Shown here one piece after another: positions 1-11,632 of a DNA stretch of 64,000 nucleotides. The stretch is taken from positions 248,001-312,000 of the forward strand of contig JALRMH010000021.1 of the NCBI GenBank assembly GCA_026119935.1, written 5' to 3'. The position numbers and the translations under genes are program-made. Source of the DNA: Endothia cerciana (taxonomy: Eukaryota > Ascomycota > Sordariomycetes > Diaporthales > Cryphonectriaceae). The stretch's first letter is position 1, and the number at the start of each line of letters is the position of its first letter. A model generated the notes under the pieces. That model did not search any database, was not told the origin of the DNA, and was given only the letters and a program-made list of their open reading frames with translations.

Positions 1-1
1 C

Positions 2-82
2 GGGTACGGCGACAGCGCTGGGGGCGAGAAAGCCACCTCGGAGTACTTCTCGCCGACTCATGTGACGGAAACACCGAAATAG
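2..82 (+). CDS. C-terminal tail of a gene cut by the window edge
   Basis: An open frame enters from base 2 and ends at TAG (80-82), giving about 26 residues that end in SEYFSPTHVTETPK. The composition (Ser, Thr, Pro, charged residues) and codon choice look like the disordered tail of a fungal protein, but nothing identifies the family. Because only 81 bases are visible, chance openness cannot be excluded. Confidence 0.35.
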   Translation, partial: GYGDSAGGEKATSEYFSPTHVTETPK

Positions 83-726
83 GAGGCTGTCACTCGTACA
101 AGGCTGATGAGGCCCTTGTGGCGCCGACAACAAGACCATCTCCTGCAGCATCAGACTCCCCCCTCCCCCCCCCCTCTCCCAAAGGTCCTGCGAGCACCGT
201 GCCAGGCACATGTCCCAAATCTCCACCCCTACCGCCAGGCGGAGCGCCGTACTTACGTCCCACCCCCTTCCCCTTCACGCTCAGCATCAAACACGCCTTG
301 ACACGCCCGCTCTGCCCAAGACCGTCGCGAAGAGCCATCCACCACCCCCCCTCCCCCAACAGGGCCCCACTTCCCCCTGCTGTGACATCCGGACAGCTGA
401 GGCGATACGTCGACACACCTCGTCGAACCGGTCAGACCGTCCCCCCGGCCCCCGAGAGAAAAAAAAAAAAAAAACCCCCCTAATTTACGTGAAAATATGC
501 TCGTCGTATGTAGGTATCGAAAGACAAACGAGCCTTGTCGGAAAATGGCTATGCGCAGCCATCGTTATAGGGGGGAGGGGCAGCGCCGCGGAGGGATACG
601 ACGGGAAACCCCGTCAAGCCCACTCCGCCCCACGTTGAAGGCCCAGTGGGACCCCTACCCACCCAATCGCCGCATTGAAGCAAAACACGGGGGCGGACGC
701 TGCGCTGGCCCTCAGGGCGGTGGGGC

Positions 727-759
<33 letters not shown>

Positions 760-1493
760 AGAAGAAGACGGGGCCGCGGGGGCGCTCTGGGTGAGGCTTG
801 GCCAGGTGCGGCTGGACTCCCTATAGGCCAGACCCAGCTGACTTTGAGGCCTGGTTACTTGGCTGGTCCCGGGCACCTCCTTAGGCTGGTAGGCCAAGAG
901 CCTTATAAGGAGGAGGAGGCATGGGGCCCACATTTTAAAGGTGGTAGGGGTGCTTCTGGGACCCGGGCTTGATGATTAAAACAATGCCGTTTCGGGGACC
1001 ACCGAGATCATCGGGCCCTCTATTAGCAGTTGAACACCGCTCGCTGGAGATAGGGATCCAGGCGGGCTGTGGGATGAAGATTGATGGACTTCTAGTGCGG
1101 GCTACCTAGGTACGCCTTCTCTGGGCATCCATCTGGCACCTTAGGTAGGCTGACCATGGCCAAGCCTGCCAAATATATTAGGAAGAAGTTTGGTATGGGA
1201 AATGTGGGCATATCTCATAATATTAATGCAAACCAAGAGCAAATGTCGCCCGAACAACAGTGTGCGTGAGATCTGACGAGCCTACCATGATAAGCCCAAC
1301 CATGATTGGGAGGAGTGTGCCCTCATGCCGGAGATAGAGTGCATTTGTTGCTCCAACTTGATCGGCTGCACCGGGCTACATTCATCTACCAATACAGGAA
1401 AGCTTAGACAATCCCCAGGGCCCATCATCTCTTCCGGCCCCGCCATGACCTGCAGGTGAGAACGATCGACGCAGGCGGATCACAACGAGAGCC
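83..1493. other. Intergenic region with simple repeats
   Basis: No convincing gene. It holds C-rich tracts, a 16-base A run followed by six C (459-480) and a (GT)15 microsatellite at 729-758. Open frames here are short and of low-complexity composition. Confidence 0.6.
729..758. repeat. (GT)15 microsatellite
   Basis: Thirty bases of uninterrupted alternating G and T, read directly from the sequence. It lies in non-coding DNA. Confidence 0.95.
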
Positions 1494-2537
1494 TCACTGA
1501 CCAGTCAAGATACCGGGGATGACATCCCCGGGATTGTCCCCAGAGTCTGACTGGTTCTCCATACCGGCCTCAAGGCCGTCGTGGGCGTCCTGGTCAAGAC
1601 CCTCACGCAACCGTTTCTCCTCCGCCTTGGTAGTGATGAGTTCGTCAATATCAACCCCCGGGGGCAAGTATGCATCAATCTCAAACCGAACCTCCGGCAC
1701 ACGCACACCATCGGTGCTCTGCTCGTGTCTCTGCTTGAAGAGATCGACGATGTCTTGCTTCAGTGCGTTCAGGTGGTCGCCAAGCTCATCGATATGGCTG
1801 CGCTCATCATTCTCCATCACCGCCCGCATCAGCGAGAGATACTTGTCCAGGGGGACCCTCACTACCTCTGGCTTAGGCGAGGCAAACAGAAACAGCTCGT
1901 CCACATGGAGGAACATGATGGCCCTGAAAGTGACGGTGATGTTCCTCAGAGATGGATGAACGGCCAGCAGCCGGCGGTCGAAGTCGGCCAGCTGCCTCCT
2001 ACAGCTCTCAGGGTAAAGCTCGAGGTTTTGGACGCGGAAAAACCACTGGGTCATGTCGAGCGTTGTGGTAGAGCCCAGAACCGCAATGCTGCGGGGTCCC
2101 TTCAGGCAGTCCAAGAGGTCAAGGCCGGTCATACGCCTGTTGACAAAACAGAATGTATCGTGCTTGAAGTTGGCCCAGACGTACGACTGGTCCGGGGCTG
2201 GCGACGAGTGCGGTGGCCTAGGAACGTCGGCTACCGATGGATGCCCGATCGTGTTCCAGGGCTTGTTGCCTGGGAGCCAGATCTTGCTGCAGGGAGTCAG
2301 GGCCGGGTCAGGCAGCTCGACCTGGGTGGGATCCTGCTCTGTTGCATAGCTAGGCACGGCCATACGACCTGTGTCCAGGTCGGCAACTGCGTATTGGCAG
2401 CCCGAGTCCTGCCAGCTGAACACCTTCCGGAAGTAGTGACGAAAGTGAGGAGCATCAGCCTCGTACATGTCCCAGATGCGGAGCTGCAACTCCCGCGGGA
2501 GAGCACGGAAGAGATGGAAGTGCTGTAATGCCATCAT
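1494..2537 (-). CDS. 2EXR-domain protein (fungal F-box-like family)
   Basis: A single-exon frame of 347 residues on the minus strand. Near the N terminus (residues 7-25) it has LFRALPRELQLRIWDMYEAD, which matches the start of the fungal 2EXR domain (consensus F-x-x-LPxELRxxIW), a family found in large numbers in Pezizomycotina and of unknown biochemical role. Residues about 110-240 contain hydrophobic/aromatic strands typical of the rest of such proteins (FCFVNRR, LELYPESCRR). The C-terminal 60 residues are acidic and probably disordered. Two in-frame ATGs start the frame (MMAL); the first is used here. Neighbours are far away, so context gives no clue to its role. The domain call is confident; the molecular function is unknown. 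Confidence 0.8.
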   Translation of the reverse strand: MMALQHFHLFRALPRELQLRIWDMYEADAPHFRHYFRKVFSWQDSGCQYAVADLDTGRMAVPSYATEQDPTQVELPDPALTPCSKIWLPGNKPWNTIGHPSVADVPRPPHSSPAPDQSYVWANFKHDTFCFVNRRMTGLDLLDCLKGPRSIAVLGSTTTLDMTQWFFRVQNLELYPESCRRQLADFDRRLLAVHPSLRNITVTFRAIMFLHVDELFLFASPKPEVVRVPLDKYLSLMRAVMENDERSHIDELGDHLNALKQDIVDLFKQRHEQSTDGVRVPEVRFEIDAYLPPGVDIDELITTKAEEKRLREGLDQDAHDGLEAGMENQSDSGDNPGDVIPGILTGQ

Positions 2538-4632
2538 GAAGCTTGAGCGGTGTCCAACGTTGTGACCACAGAGGTAAGAGGCGAAGGCCCGGCGTTGCGC
2601 CGACTTTGGGAGACGACCTATGGTGGCCGAGTCAAGCGATTGATGGACACGTGTACGTGGTTATACACTCGTGCTGTGATATCTCAAATCAATGAGAAAA
2701 CCGCGTTGTTGCCAGACAGTCTGGCAGGCAACTGGAGGCAGGCACCTCCCGAGAGGGGCGCTTATCCGTCGAGAGCTTAAACAGCCCTGTGATGTAATTC
2801 CGTTGGAGAAACAATCCTCAAATTATGCAATAGATTCTCGCTGCTTTTACTTGGGAGATGCTAAAGTCAGCGCCAAAGGTTTAGGCGGTTACCAACTTTC
2901 TACCGGGGGGGGGCGCTCCCTGAGCCTTTCTTCATTGTCCTGACCTGATTGGTTGAGAAACAGCACAAGGGGGGAGGGGCGGACGCCGTTCAGAGATACA
3001 TTGAGCAACACGACTGCTGAGCAAAGGCTGCGCGCCCGTCCTGATGTCTTCAGTGGCTGAATCAAGGGCTAGAAGTGCTAGTCGCTGGCATTGAAAGAAA
3101 AAGGGCATGGGGATTTCTCCATTCTATGAAGCCGAAGGCAGTGATGAAGGCATCACCGTATCGGCCCACAAAGTTCGGGTCCGGTCTCGAAGTCCGGAGC
3201 CGTGATGGACCATTGGCGATCGGAGCTGGGAATACTGGCCCGGTGGTCCAGTGGGTTCCGCCGGAGCTTTCCTCCGCCGCAGGCTCATCGAGATCGGGTC
3301 GGATGGCATTGAGACCGTCCAGTTCGTGTTGAGTTCCAAAGCAAAGACGGGGGAGACATCATAGGTAGAGGTGAAGCTGGCACTGGATCCGCCCGCCATC
3401 AAGGCGCCGAGGTGCCGCCAGCAGGGTTAGTGCTGTTGAAGAAATGCAGCGCGTCTGGTAGATATCCAATGTCGTAGTAGGCACTTCACATGGTCATGTG
3501 GCAGGGCTGTAGGCTTGGATTCTCCATCTCTCACGACCCTTGCAAAATCTGAGACCAGCTCCCAGCCTGTTGTGCCATAAGGTCCGACTCACCATCGGTT
3601 CCCGAGGTCCTGAAAGGTCCTTGGCCCAGATTGGCAACGTGATAGGGCGAACCCTCCGCTCGGCTCGCATCGATGGAACTCATGAAGATTCGGGTCCGGA
3701 GTGCAGTACAATAGTGGGGGGGGGGGGGGGCGGTGGTGCTCCACATGGCTTTGGTTGTCCCGGGGCGGCGGGATCGAGATCTGCTAGAATGCCATCTGGA
3801 CCAAAATCAGAAAGCCATTCCGATCCCGATAAGATGAGGGAGCAGCTGGCATCTCTGACTGGCAGGGCCCCTCCGCAAAGGGCCGCCTTGCTACGTGACA
3901 ATCCCGAAAACATGCGGCGCGTGGGAGCACCTCTGGTCGCCAAAGCATCAAGGCCTTAAGACTGGAGACTCGGGCCCTGAATCTGGAAATCACCAGCGCA
4001 TCGACTGCAGGGCAGGCTCTAAGGGCTAGGGCGACGGGTTGCCGTGGTGTTTGCCCCCGCCCAGGACGAAGTTAGTTAGCTCTCAACCGTCAACCAGGCT
4101 ATGCGGGCTTACCGTTACCACAGTGCTGTGGCTGGGAGAGGAGCTGTTAACTTCAGATCAGGTATGGGTTACAGTATGCTAATGTACCGGAGTGTTGGGT
4201 CCGTCGAGAACACTTGCGATGCTAGATACTGCGCTGGGTGGGAGGAAGAGGGGAGGCTTGATAGGTTGAAATCGATAGTTAGTCGCACCGCAACCATCGA
4301 CGGCCGAGACTGAATCGGAGGCTTCCCGATGGTGACGTCCGAGTGGTCTCCTTGGCGACAAGAAGCTATGGAGCTTGAGGGGGGCGAGCAGGGCGCCTGG
4401 ACACACCCACGACGCCCTTCTGTGGTGGCCCACTCCGATACAGTGACGGCCGTGCTCGCCTCCCCTGGACCAGGCTCGACACTGCACCTGCAGTGGTCTA
4501 CACACACTTGATGATGCCCGAGCCACCTTGATGAGGACCTCAATATTCTTGCCATGCCCGGCTCGCGTTCGCTTCCACTTGCAACGCTGGGCGGCACACC
4601 CCAGCATTACTGCGCACATTTTCAATTGTATC

Positions 4633-4664
<32 letters not shown>

Positions 4665-7547
4665 ACGTGTTATGATCGGTATCTACTCAGCTACGTGTCA
4701 GCTCACTGAGAGAACAAGCAGGACATGCATGCATGTCCCGAAGATCCATATCACGGTCATTGACTTCGAGGATGCAACCCCTAATCAACCGATGCCCCAG
4801 AGTTTGCTGATCCCCACGCCGAGACAACCGACGCGCCAACGTCGATCACTGATCATGTGGCTGAGGTCGATCATCAGTGATGTGGCGAGTGTCTCGGCCC
4901 ACGCAAACCCGTCCGGCCGCCGAGTTACTAACCCGCCACGTGCCTATCGAAAAGGGGATTGCGGAAGTATAACATCGGGTCTATCCTCCCTGATCGAGAT
5001 CCGAACGCAGACATACAACTATGGCGAGATTATCATCAACGTGTCGATCAAAAGCCAATGATCGGGCAACGCGTCGTACAACGTGGCATTATGCCTTTGA
5101 TCAAACTAGTCCGGTACCAGGAGTCGTCGGCGATGAGCATTCGATGCTACCCAATGCATATGTTGACCATCGGTTCAACCGCTGTCTACAGCACGAACTC
5201 TCCTAGGCAGCAGGGTTCAAGGGCGCACTCGCCCTCAGGGGACATTCTAGATGCCGGGGCTGCTCCTCGTGATAACCTCGCCAACGTATCACCATGCTCC
5301 TGTACAGCAACTTACCAAAGTGCAAATCGTCTTTACTACCCTCCGACCATCACCCGTTGTAGGTACATCTGCGCCTAGTACTGCTACAGAGCTACCGTCC
5401 AGCCGATTTGGGCGCATACGGGGTTGTCCCTTCTTAGTTTTGCATACGCAATTTGCAGGGGAACGCCGTGACGGTGCCGGTAACAGACACAACGCTTACC
5501 ATAGTAGTGCCAAACCCGTTTGCAGGTTCCCACCTGTGCAGTCTTTGCTGCAGATTCTGGCCGGCGGAGGTCGTCGCTATGCAGTACGTCCCGTACTCGA
5601 GCCTCGCGGCGCAACAGGGGGCTCGGCGATCTGAGATTTGAGTGCGGATCAGAGAGTCTGGACTCGCCTGCCAAACCGACCCTTACTCCAGTTTCCCCAC
5701 CGTTTCACAGGGCAGGTATCCTCAAATTCACAGGAGACAGGTGGAGGATGCGCCCGCCCGTCAGGCCATCTAGACCGGCGCAATGACCAGTCGCTGGCCC
5801 TGTGCGTAAATTCTCCTTTCTTTCCCTGCTTGCGAGGTGATTGTCTATGCCGGACGCCCCGTCGCTGCCTTGCGGGTGGTGAACGGGCCGTCTGACGCGC
5901 ACAACAGCCTCTGCCGGCTGGGGCTGTCATCTCGAATGGATAGGTCGAGAACAGAGACGACCCTGCGGCGGGTCAGACGAGCATGGAGCGCGGGAGAAGA
6001 CTCCAGCGTCAAGTAGGGTGGGGTCGATCTAGAGCGCCCAGTGCTGCTGCTTTGCTGCATATGCCGTACGGTTCGTACAGGGTCTCATCCAACAACAAGC
6101 GCGACCTGCCGCCGCCGCTCTAGCCGGCCTGTGCGGTGACAGACACAGTCGGGGCATTTCTCGATCCCGCGACCCCGCGGCGGTAAGCTGGGCATGGTCT
6201 GCACCTCTGGCCTGGAGCCACTTGGCGAGACAGAAGGTGGCCTGATGTAAATCGGAGGCCCAGAGCCGTTGTTCTAGGCGAAACTCTCGGTCAATGGCGG
6301 TGCCCAACCCCCCTCCGCGACCGTTGAGGCACACAGACACACTAGACTATAAGGGAGTAGCGTGCTGGGAAAGCCAGAACATTCGTCCACGCAGAATCTC
6401 GGGGAAAGGTGAAACCTGTGGTCCTCCTACTGTGGTTACGCGGACGCGCATGGCGTTTCTCTGTAATAGCCCCCATCTCCGGCGGCCCATCTCGTTTCAA
6501 TATCTATGCCACGCTCCCGCCGTCCCCGAATGGCTTGCAGTGAGCTGGCGGGCAAGCATCGTCCTGAACGATCGGGCACACAAAGGCACTCTGGATGCAG
6601 GAAGATGCTCTGGATGCCACTGGAAACATGCCCAGGGGGTTCGCGTCTGGACCGAATGGAGCCCCACCGACTCGGGGTCCATATACTATGGTAGGAATGT
6701 GGCCCAGGCATGTGAAAAACGCTGTCAGCAACGCCCCGGCGACAAGGAAGCTCCAGCAACGAGATGAGAACGCAAGACGCTGAACCAATAGTAATCGTCT
6801 AGGCAGCAGGCAAGCCCAGCCGCAGCAGCAGCAGCAGCAGGAATGCGCAGCCACCGAGGCCGGTTCAGAAATAGCATCAGCATGCAAAGTCGTCTGATGT
6901 AGATAGATACCCCTGCTGCGCCCCGCTGATTGCATCTCGCCTCGCGAACCCGACCCATCCGTGTTGTCGTCTACCTGCATAGTACTGTAACGGGTAGGAA
7001 CCGGATACAGCGATGCCCACTGCTGCCACGCACCCCCCAATCGCGATGACCCCCTTTTGCTGGCGATTCCACAGTATGTACTTAGGTACGTACCCTGACC
7101 CGCCCATGGGCAGCTAAGGGACGTTCTGGACGTGGACAGGGGTACGAGCGCGAGGTACTGTGGTACTGTAGTACTGAGGTACGTACCCAGTCGCCTACTA
7201 GGCCCCGCCCCAACTTGGGTCACTCGTGTGCCGATCTCCCATGTCCTCCTTCTGATGTCTGGATGCCACACCAGACTCTCGATTCATAAGACCCTCTTAG
7301 GCCCCCCCCTTCTCTCACGCTGGTCCTCCTACCTGTTGTTCCCTCCCCAATTGACCTACAACCAACCCTCAACCTGGCGAACACAACTTGAGATCACCCA
7401 AGGACAAACTTATATCAATCACTGGTACACCACACTCACAGCCGCTGTCGACCTCTACACAGCACCCCGACCCTGCTTGACCAACCCCACCTATCCAGAG
7501 CGCCCAGGCCGCCAGACCTACAGTACGATCCGGACACAAAAGCCACG
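2538..7547. other. Gene-poor 5-kb stretch
   Basis: I see no intact gene. It contains a G15 homopolymer (3716-3730), an (ATC)10 repeat (4634-4663), a 9-base inverted repeat ATCACTGAT/ATCAGTGAT near 4845-4881, and (CAG)6 at 6823-6840. Around 3120-3420 the minus strand has coding-like peptides in two overlapping frames that may be a gene relic. From about 7080 to 7200 the repeated GGTAC/GTAC words and the following pyrimidine-rich stretch look like promoter DNA of the gene at 7548. Confidence 0.5.
4634..4663. repeat. (ATC)10 trinucleotide repeat
   Basis: Thirty bases of perfect ATC units in non-coding sequence. The polyhistidine it would encode in one frame is not part of a supported gene. Confidence 0.95.
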
Positions 7548-7814
7548 ATGGGCTCCTCAAGACCATCAAAGAAGTCCTTCAGCAGCTCCTCCTCCGCCTC
7601 ATCGTGCTCCTCCTCAGATTCAGACTTTTCCGCGAGCTCTGTTCGCGTCAGCATGGACCGGCCTATCGTCAGCATCGAGATCATCCGCTGCATGAGGTGT
7701 GCCCGCGAGGTGGAGATGACATCGACCGACTCTCCTAGCATGTACGGGATGATCACCGTTGGGACTGGCATCTTCTACTGCGACAAGTGCGCGAGGGCAA
7801 CCGGCTACCGATGA
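7548..7814 (+). CDS. Small zinc-ribbon-like conserved fungal protein
   Basis: An 88-residue single-exon frame. Residues 8-32 are almost entirely serine plus acidic residues, a low-complexity leader. Residues 40-88 form a compact domain with two CxxC pairs, CMRC (about 48-51) and CDKC (about 78-81), spaced 26 residues apart, the arrangement expected for a zinc ribbon; it ends GIFYCDKCARATGYR. Small Sordariomycete proteins of this type (Ser-rich N terminus, IxRCxRC...YYCxxC core) are known as hypothetical proteins without assigned function. The ATG follows a pyrimidine-rich leader with CCAACCC/CCACC words typical of fungal 5' leaders, supporting the start. Role unknown; DNA, RNA or protein binding is possible but inferred only from the metal-ligand pattern. 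Confidence 0.7.
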   Translation: MGSSRPSKKSFSSSSSASSCSSSDSDFSASSVRVSMDRPIVSIEIIRCMRCAREVEMTSTDSPSMYGMITVGTGIFYCDKCARATGYR

Positions 7815-7950
7815 GTGAAGTGAAGAGACCCGAGCACCACAGCATGCATCAGCTGTCACAACGCCATCCGACTACGAGGAAATCCACCTGAGGCATGGTC
7901 ACAGACGGCACGCCGCAGCCCTACCAGCCACGCATCCCACGGCCTTAACC

Positions 7951-8508
7951 CTAATTATTCCCGCCGATAACAGCAGCTGCGAAAGGCACAATCCCTGACT
8001 CGGATGGGACAGTGGAGCGGTGATGAGGATGAGTGCGATGAGTTAGCAGTACCACCGTTCCTGTTCCAGATCTTATTTCGATCTGCATGAGCATCTGCAC
8101 CACAGCCTCCAGAACCTCGGGAAAAGAGGGTGCCCCGGGATAAGGTTGGGGGCTAAGGACGATAAACGACGATCGCGGACTCGATGAAGGGGCGCTACCC
8201 CATATGCGGCCGCGGACCATGCGCGAACACATGGCTCGCCGCTCATGGTAGTCTATCAACGCCAAAGCGACAATGCCGCCTTCAGCCATGTCGGCGCGGC
8301 TCTTCTCAGCACTTGCAAAATCATTCGGGCTGGTGGGGAAGGTTGGCCTCTCGGAGAGACCGCGCAACCGGCGTGTGGGAAAAAAAGCGGATCTTGCGGG
8401 TGCCGCAGCTGGTGCGGTCGGACTCGCAATGGCTATCTGCAGCGATCTCAGCCACACGCCCAGCCAATTGAGGGTTGAGTCTGTCCTGGCAGATCCCGTC
8501 TCCACGGA
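7951..8508. other. Ambiguous region with overlapping antisense open frames
   Basis: A 214-codon minus-strand frame (7951-8595) and a 125-codon plus-strand frame (8273-8650) overlap. Both have partly protein-like composition; neither has a recognisable domain. At most one can be real. Confidence 0.25.
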
Positions 8509-8832
8509 ATGGACGGTATCGCTTCGCCTCAAAAGACGACTCGCGAAAAGCTTCAGCAATCGCGCACCTCCGACAACCAATCTCTCCGTCTCCACAACTT
8601 GTCAATCGCCACCCAGACTAACTCGGATACTCCACGATCTACAACCATGAAACGCTCGGGCAGCTTCATGTCGATACCAACCCTTTCCACCCAGTTCAGT
8701 GGTTCAATTCAGGGTCCCTGTGGATATTTGCGGCTCACTCCGCAGGGCTTATGCCCGGAGGAAGGCAACCCACAATACTCCTTATCTAGCATTGCATTTT
8801 GCCCTCTTCGACTGCCGGCGGATGAGTGCTGA
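8509..8832 (+). CDS. Possible small Ser/Thr-rich protein
   Basis: A 107-codon frame from ATG at 8509 to TGA. It is rich in Ser, Thr and Gln in the first 70 residues (KRSGSFMSIPTLSTQFSG) and ends with a Cys-containing stretch. Third codon positions favour C, as in the confident genes of this window. No domain is recognised and there is no clear promoter or intron signal. It might be an exon of a larger gene or a chance frame. Confidence 0.3.
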   Translation: MDGIASPQKTTREKLQQSRTSDNQSLRLHNLSIATQTNSDTPRSTTMKRSGSFMSIPTLSTQFSGSIQGPCGYLRLTPQGLCPEEGNPQYSLSSIAFCPLRLPADEC

Positions 8833-9729
8833 AATGTACGGCTAGAAGATTGGCCAAATACGTCACCGGGGCAGAATTGAGTGACAATGTGCGCGCACAT
8901 TACCTGCCTGTCGACACCCAACCCCTCCAGTCACCACTGGGACAAGGTGACGACAACTTGATGATGCCTGATGAGGCTTGACCGCCAATTCAAGGCTTTT
9001 CTATATACCTTCCCTTACATGGGGACAGCAACCAACGACAATCCTCTTGCGACTCTCTGCGACACATACATCTGATAGGGCTGGGCTGGGCGTCTTTTAT
9101 CTCTATTCCTTTTCGACTCCGGGAAGATATCATCATAGCGTGTTGGGTTTTTCCTACGAGAATATGACCTTTTTTATTTTACTTATCTTATCCTGCTGCG
9201 AATACCCCCCAAATTGCACATACTCTTGATGAGGTGGATCGGAATCTTCCTTCTTCGTAGCGGGCCTTCTCTGCATATCTGCCAGCGGCGGGAATATTGA
9301 AGACCTTGCTTTTTCTGCATAGCATACACGGAGGCAGAACAAACAACGTGTGAATAAACTCAGAATTACTCGGCTCAGGCTGCAAAACAGTATTACACAC
9401 AATTTCACTCAAATCTTCGGAAACTTGATTTCTCCCTGCGATGACACGTGCCGCCTAACGAGATACTGAAGCGTTCCGATTACTCCGGCGGCAGAGGCTG
9501 AGAGATGACCGCAGCTGCTGTTTGCGGGAGACCCGGAAGCTCTATTTCCTGCTCGCTCGCTCGCGGGGCGAGCTCGCGACAAGTCTCGGCGGCGCCGCCA
9601 CCTTTCCAGTGCGACGCCCTTTGTTGCTGCGGTGATACGTTAGGCACCCATCAATCACCTGCCGTGGTGGTGCGTGGACGTACTGTTTGTACTAGGTACG
9701 CCCACTCAACATATGCACATACGCGCACG

Positions 9730-9747
9730 CACACACACACACACACA
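9730..9747. repeat. (CA)9 microsatellite
   Basis: Perfect CA dinucleotide repeat read directly, in non-coding DNA. Confidence 0.9.
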
Positions 9748-11599
9748 ACACATCTCACAAGGTGTCCCACCCTCAAACCCGATGGGAAAAACAAGTCCTC
9801 GATCTCGACCAGATCGGTGTCACCTTGCCACCAAGTATGCCCTAGTGAGATCCCCCCGATAGGATGGGTTTTTGATTGGGTGTTCTGAACGCCCTGTCGC
9901 TATCCGCCCTCCTGTCAAACGACATCTCTGGTTTTTCCTTTTCCCTTCTTTTTCCCTTTTTTGTTTTTGTTGGTTCGTATGTGTATAGAGGCCGACGTCG
10001 GTCCCACAAGCTCACCGCTGGGGGCCAGCATCTTCGTCGATCCCCCTCTGCAGACCTGACGCGGTTACAGTCGCCCCCTCCCCCCGACCGCCTACTCACC
10101 CGCCCGGGGTGCTGGCGCGAATGTCGATCAGGCGTGTGTGCCCCCCCAGGCGATGACGGGGTGAGGTGAGGTGAGGTGAGGCAGCCCGGCGCAGCCCAGC
10201 CCGACGGGATTCGCGGGGCGCGCGCCATTCCCGCGAAATTTCAGCCTGACTGGTCATGGGGACCTGGCGGGAGGGGATCGACAAGAAGACAAGCCCTCCC
10301 CGGGCCTGGCAGCGATCAGCGTCGACCTCATTTGCGTTGGGCTGGCTGGGCTGGCTTGGCTACCTTGGCTGGCTCCCTGGCATGTTCCGATTCTCTGGGG
10401 GGCACCACAGCTTAGCGCCCATCAGGGTCGAGTGTGGGGATCTCGAAAAGAACGATGATAAAAAAACAAAATCTCCGACTAGTCAATGCCGAATGGATGA
10501 GTGAGTGCCCTTGGATACCGGGCCCCCCCTGGCCGAGGCTGCCTCTGCAACCCTTAGGAGGCAAGATTATAGTCGGTCTGTGAGCCGGTCAGCGATGATA
10601 CGATGCTGATGCGGGCTGTCACGCTGTCGACCTCTGGATCTGGGGAAAATGGGCGCGGTCTAGACTCTGGGAAGACTCTGGAACACCTGGAGTTACGGTT
10701 ACATATACCTGCTGTAGGTCGGTGCCAATGTGGACCTGGGCACTTGGGGGGGGGGGGGGTGGTCCAGCAGTGCCCTCGGCTATTGTTACTAGTGCTGTGG
10801 GAGGAATGAGACTATCTACACGAAGCGCGTGCTCCAGTTCTGAGGGCAGGTTAAGAAGCAACCCTGTCGCGACGACATGGTACCTGGGAGAAGCCCTCAC
10901 CGTGTGAAGGAGGAAAGAGGTCGGCAGGAGGGCCATCGCCGAGCCCCCATAATGCTGGCATTCATTTCCGCGGAACCTGCCCTCCTCTGTGCGTGATAAC
11001 CCCGAGGGTGCGGACCGCTTGCTGCCCTCCCCCGTCCCCAAGCTCCGCCCTATTGCTGTACGGCTCGCTGAAAGGGGCCAATGCATCGAGCGGCATGGGA
11101 AGAAAGGAGGGGTTGGTCCAAGCCACTGCAGAAGCGAATGGCACCCGCCGGGGACACTCGCGTCTGCACACAGCGCCCTTACTCAACCGGGCGAACGGGG
11201 GGAGCAGTTGCGAGAGAAGCTGTGGGCATGCATCAGAGCTCGCTCGAGGATCTGGACACCCAGCCAAGCGAGTGCCACAGAGGTGCAGGTGCCTGTTTAC
11301 GGGGTAGACTGCATATGCGACGCTCGTCCGACTCCAGCCTCCCTCCCACCCTTCCCTCTGCTGGCATTCGGAACGGACGAATAAGGGCACCATGCAGCTG
11401 GTGGGACTTCGCCCCGTTACACCCCCCCTCTGTCGTACGGCGGGACAACGAGGTTCAGGTGTATATCGTGGATACCTGCATATTGCATCTTTTCGTGGCA
11501 GCAGCACTCCGTCATTATTCGGAGGCCCTCCGTACTTGCTTGCTAATGCACAACGACATCATCGTGAACCGCCAAAATTCCTCCGGGGTCTGGGCTGTT

Positions 11600-11632
11600 G
11601 GGGGGGGGGGGTTAGTGTGTGTGTGTGTGTGT
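11600..11632. repeat. G12 homopolymer followed by (GT)9
   Basis: Twelve consecutive G (11600-11611), then TTA, then nine GT units (11615-11632). Confidence 0.9.

Noticed and set aside
6504..7271. 255-codon minus-strand frame with a polycysteine run
   Set aside because: The polycysteine comes from the CAG repeat and the rest lacks a recognisable domain; it also overlaps the presumed promoter of the gene at 7548.
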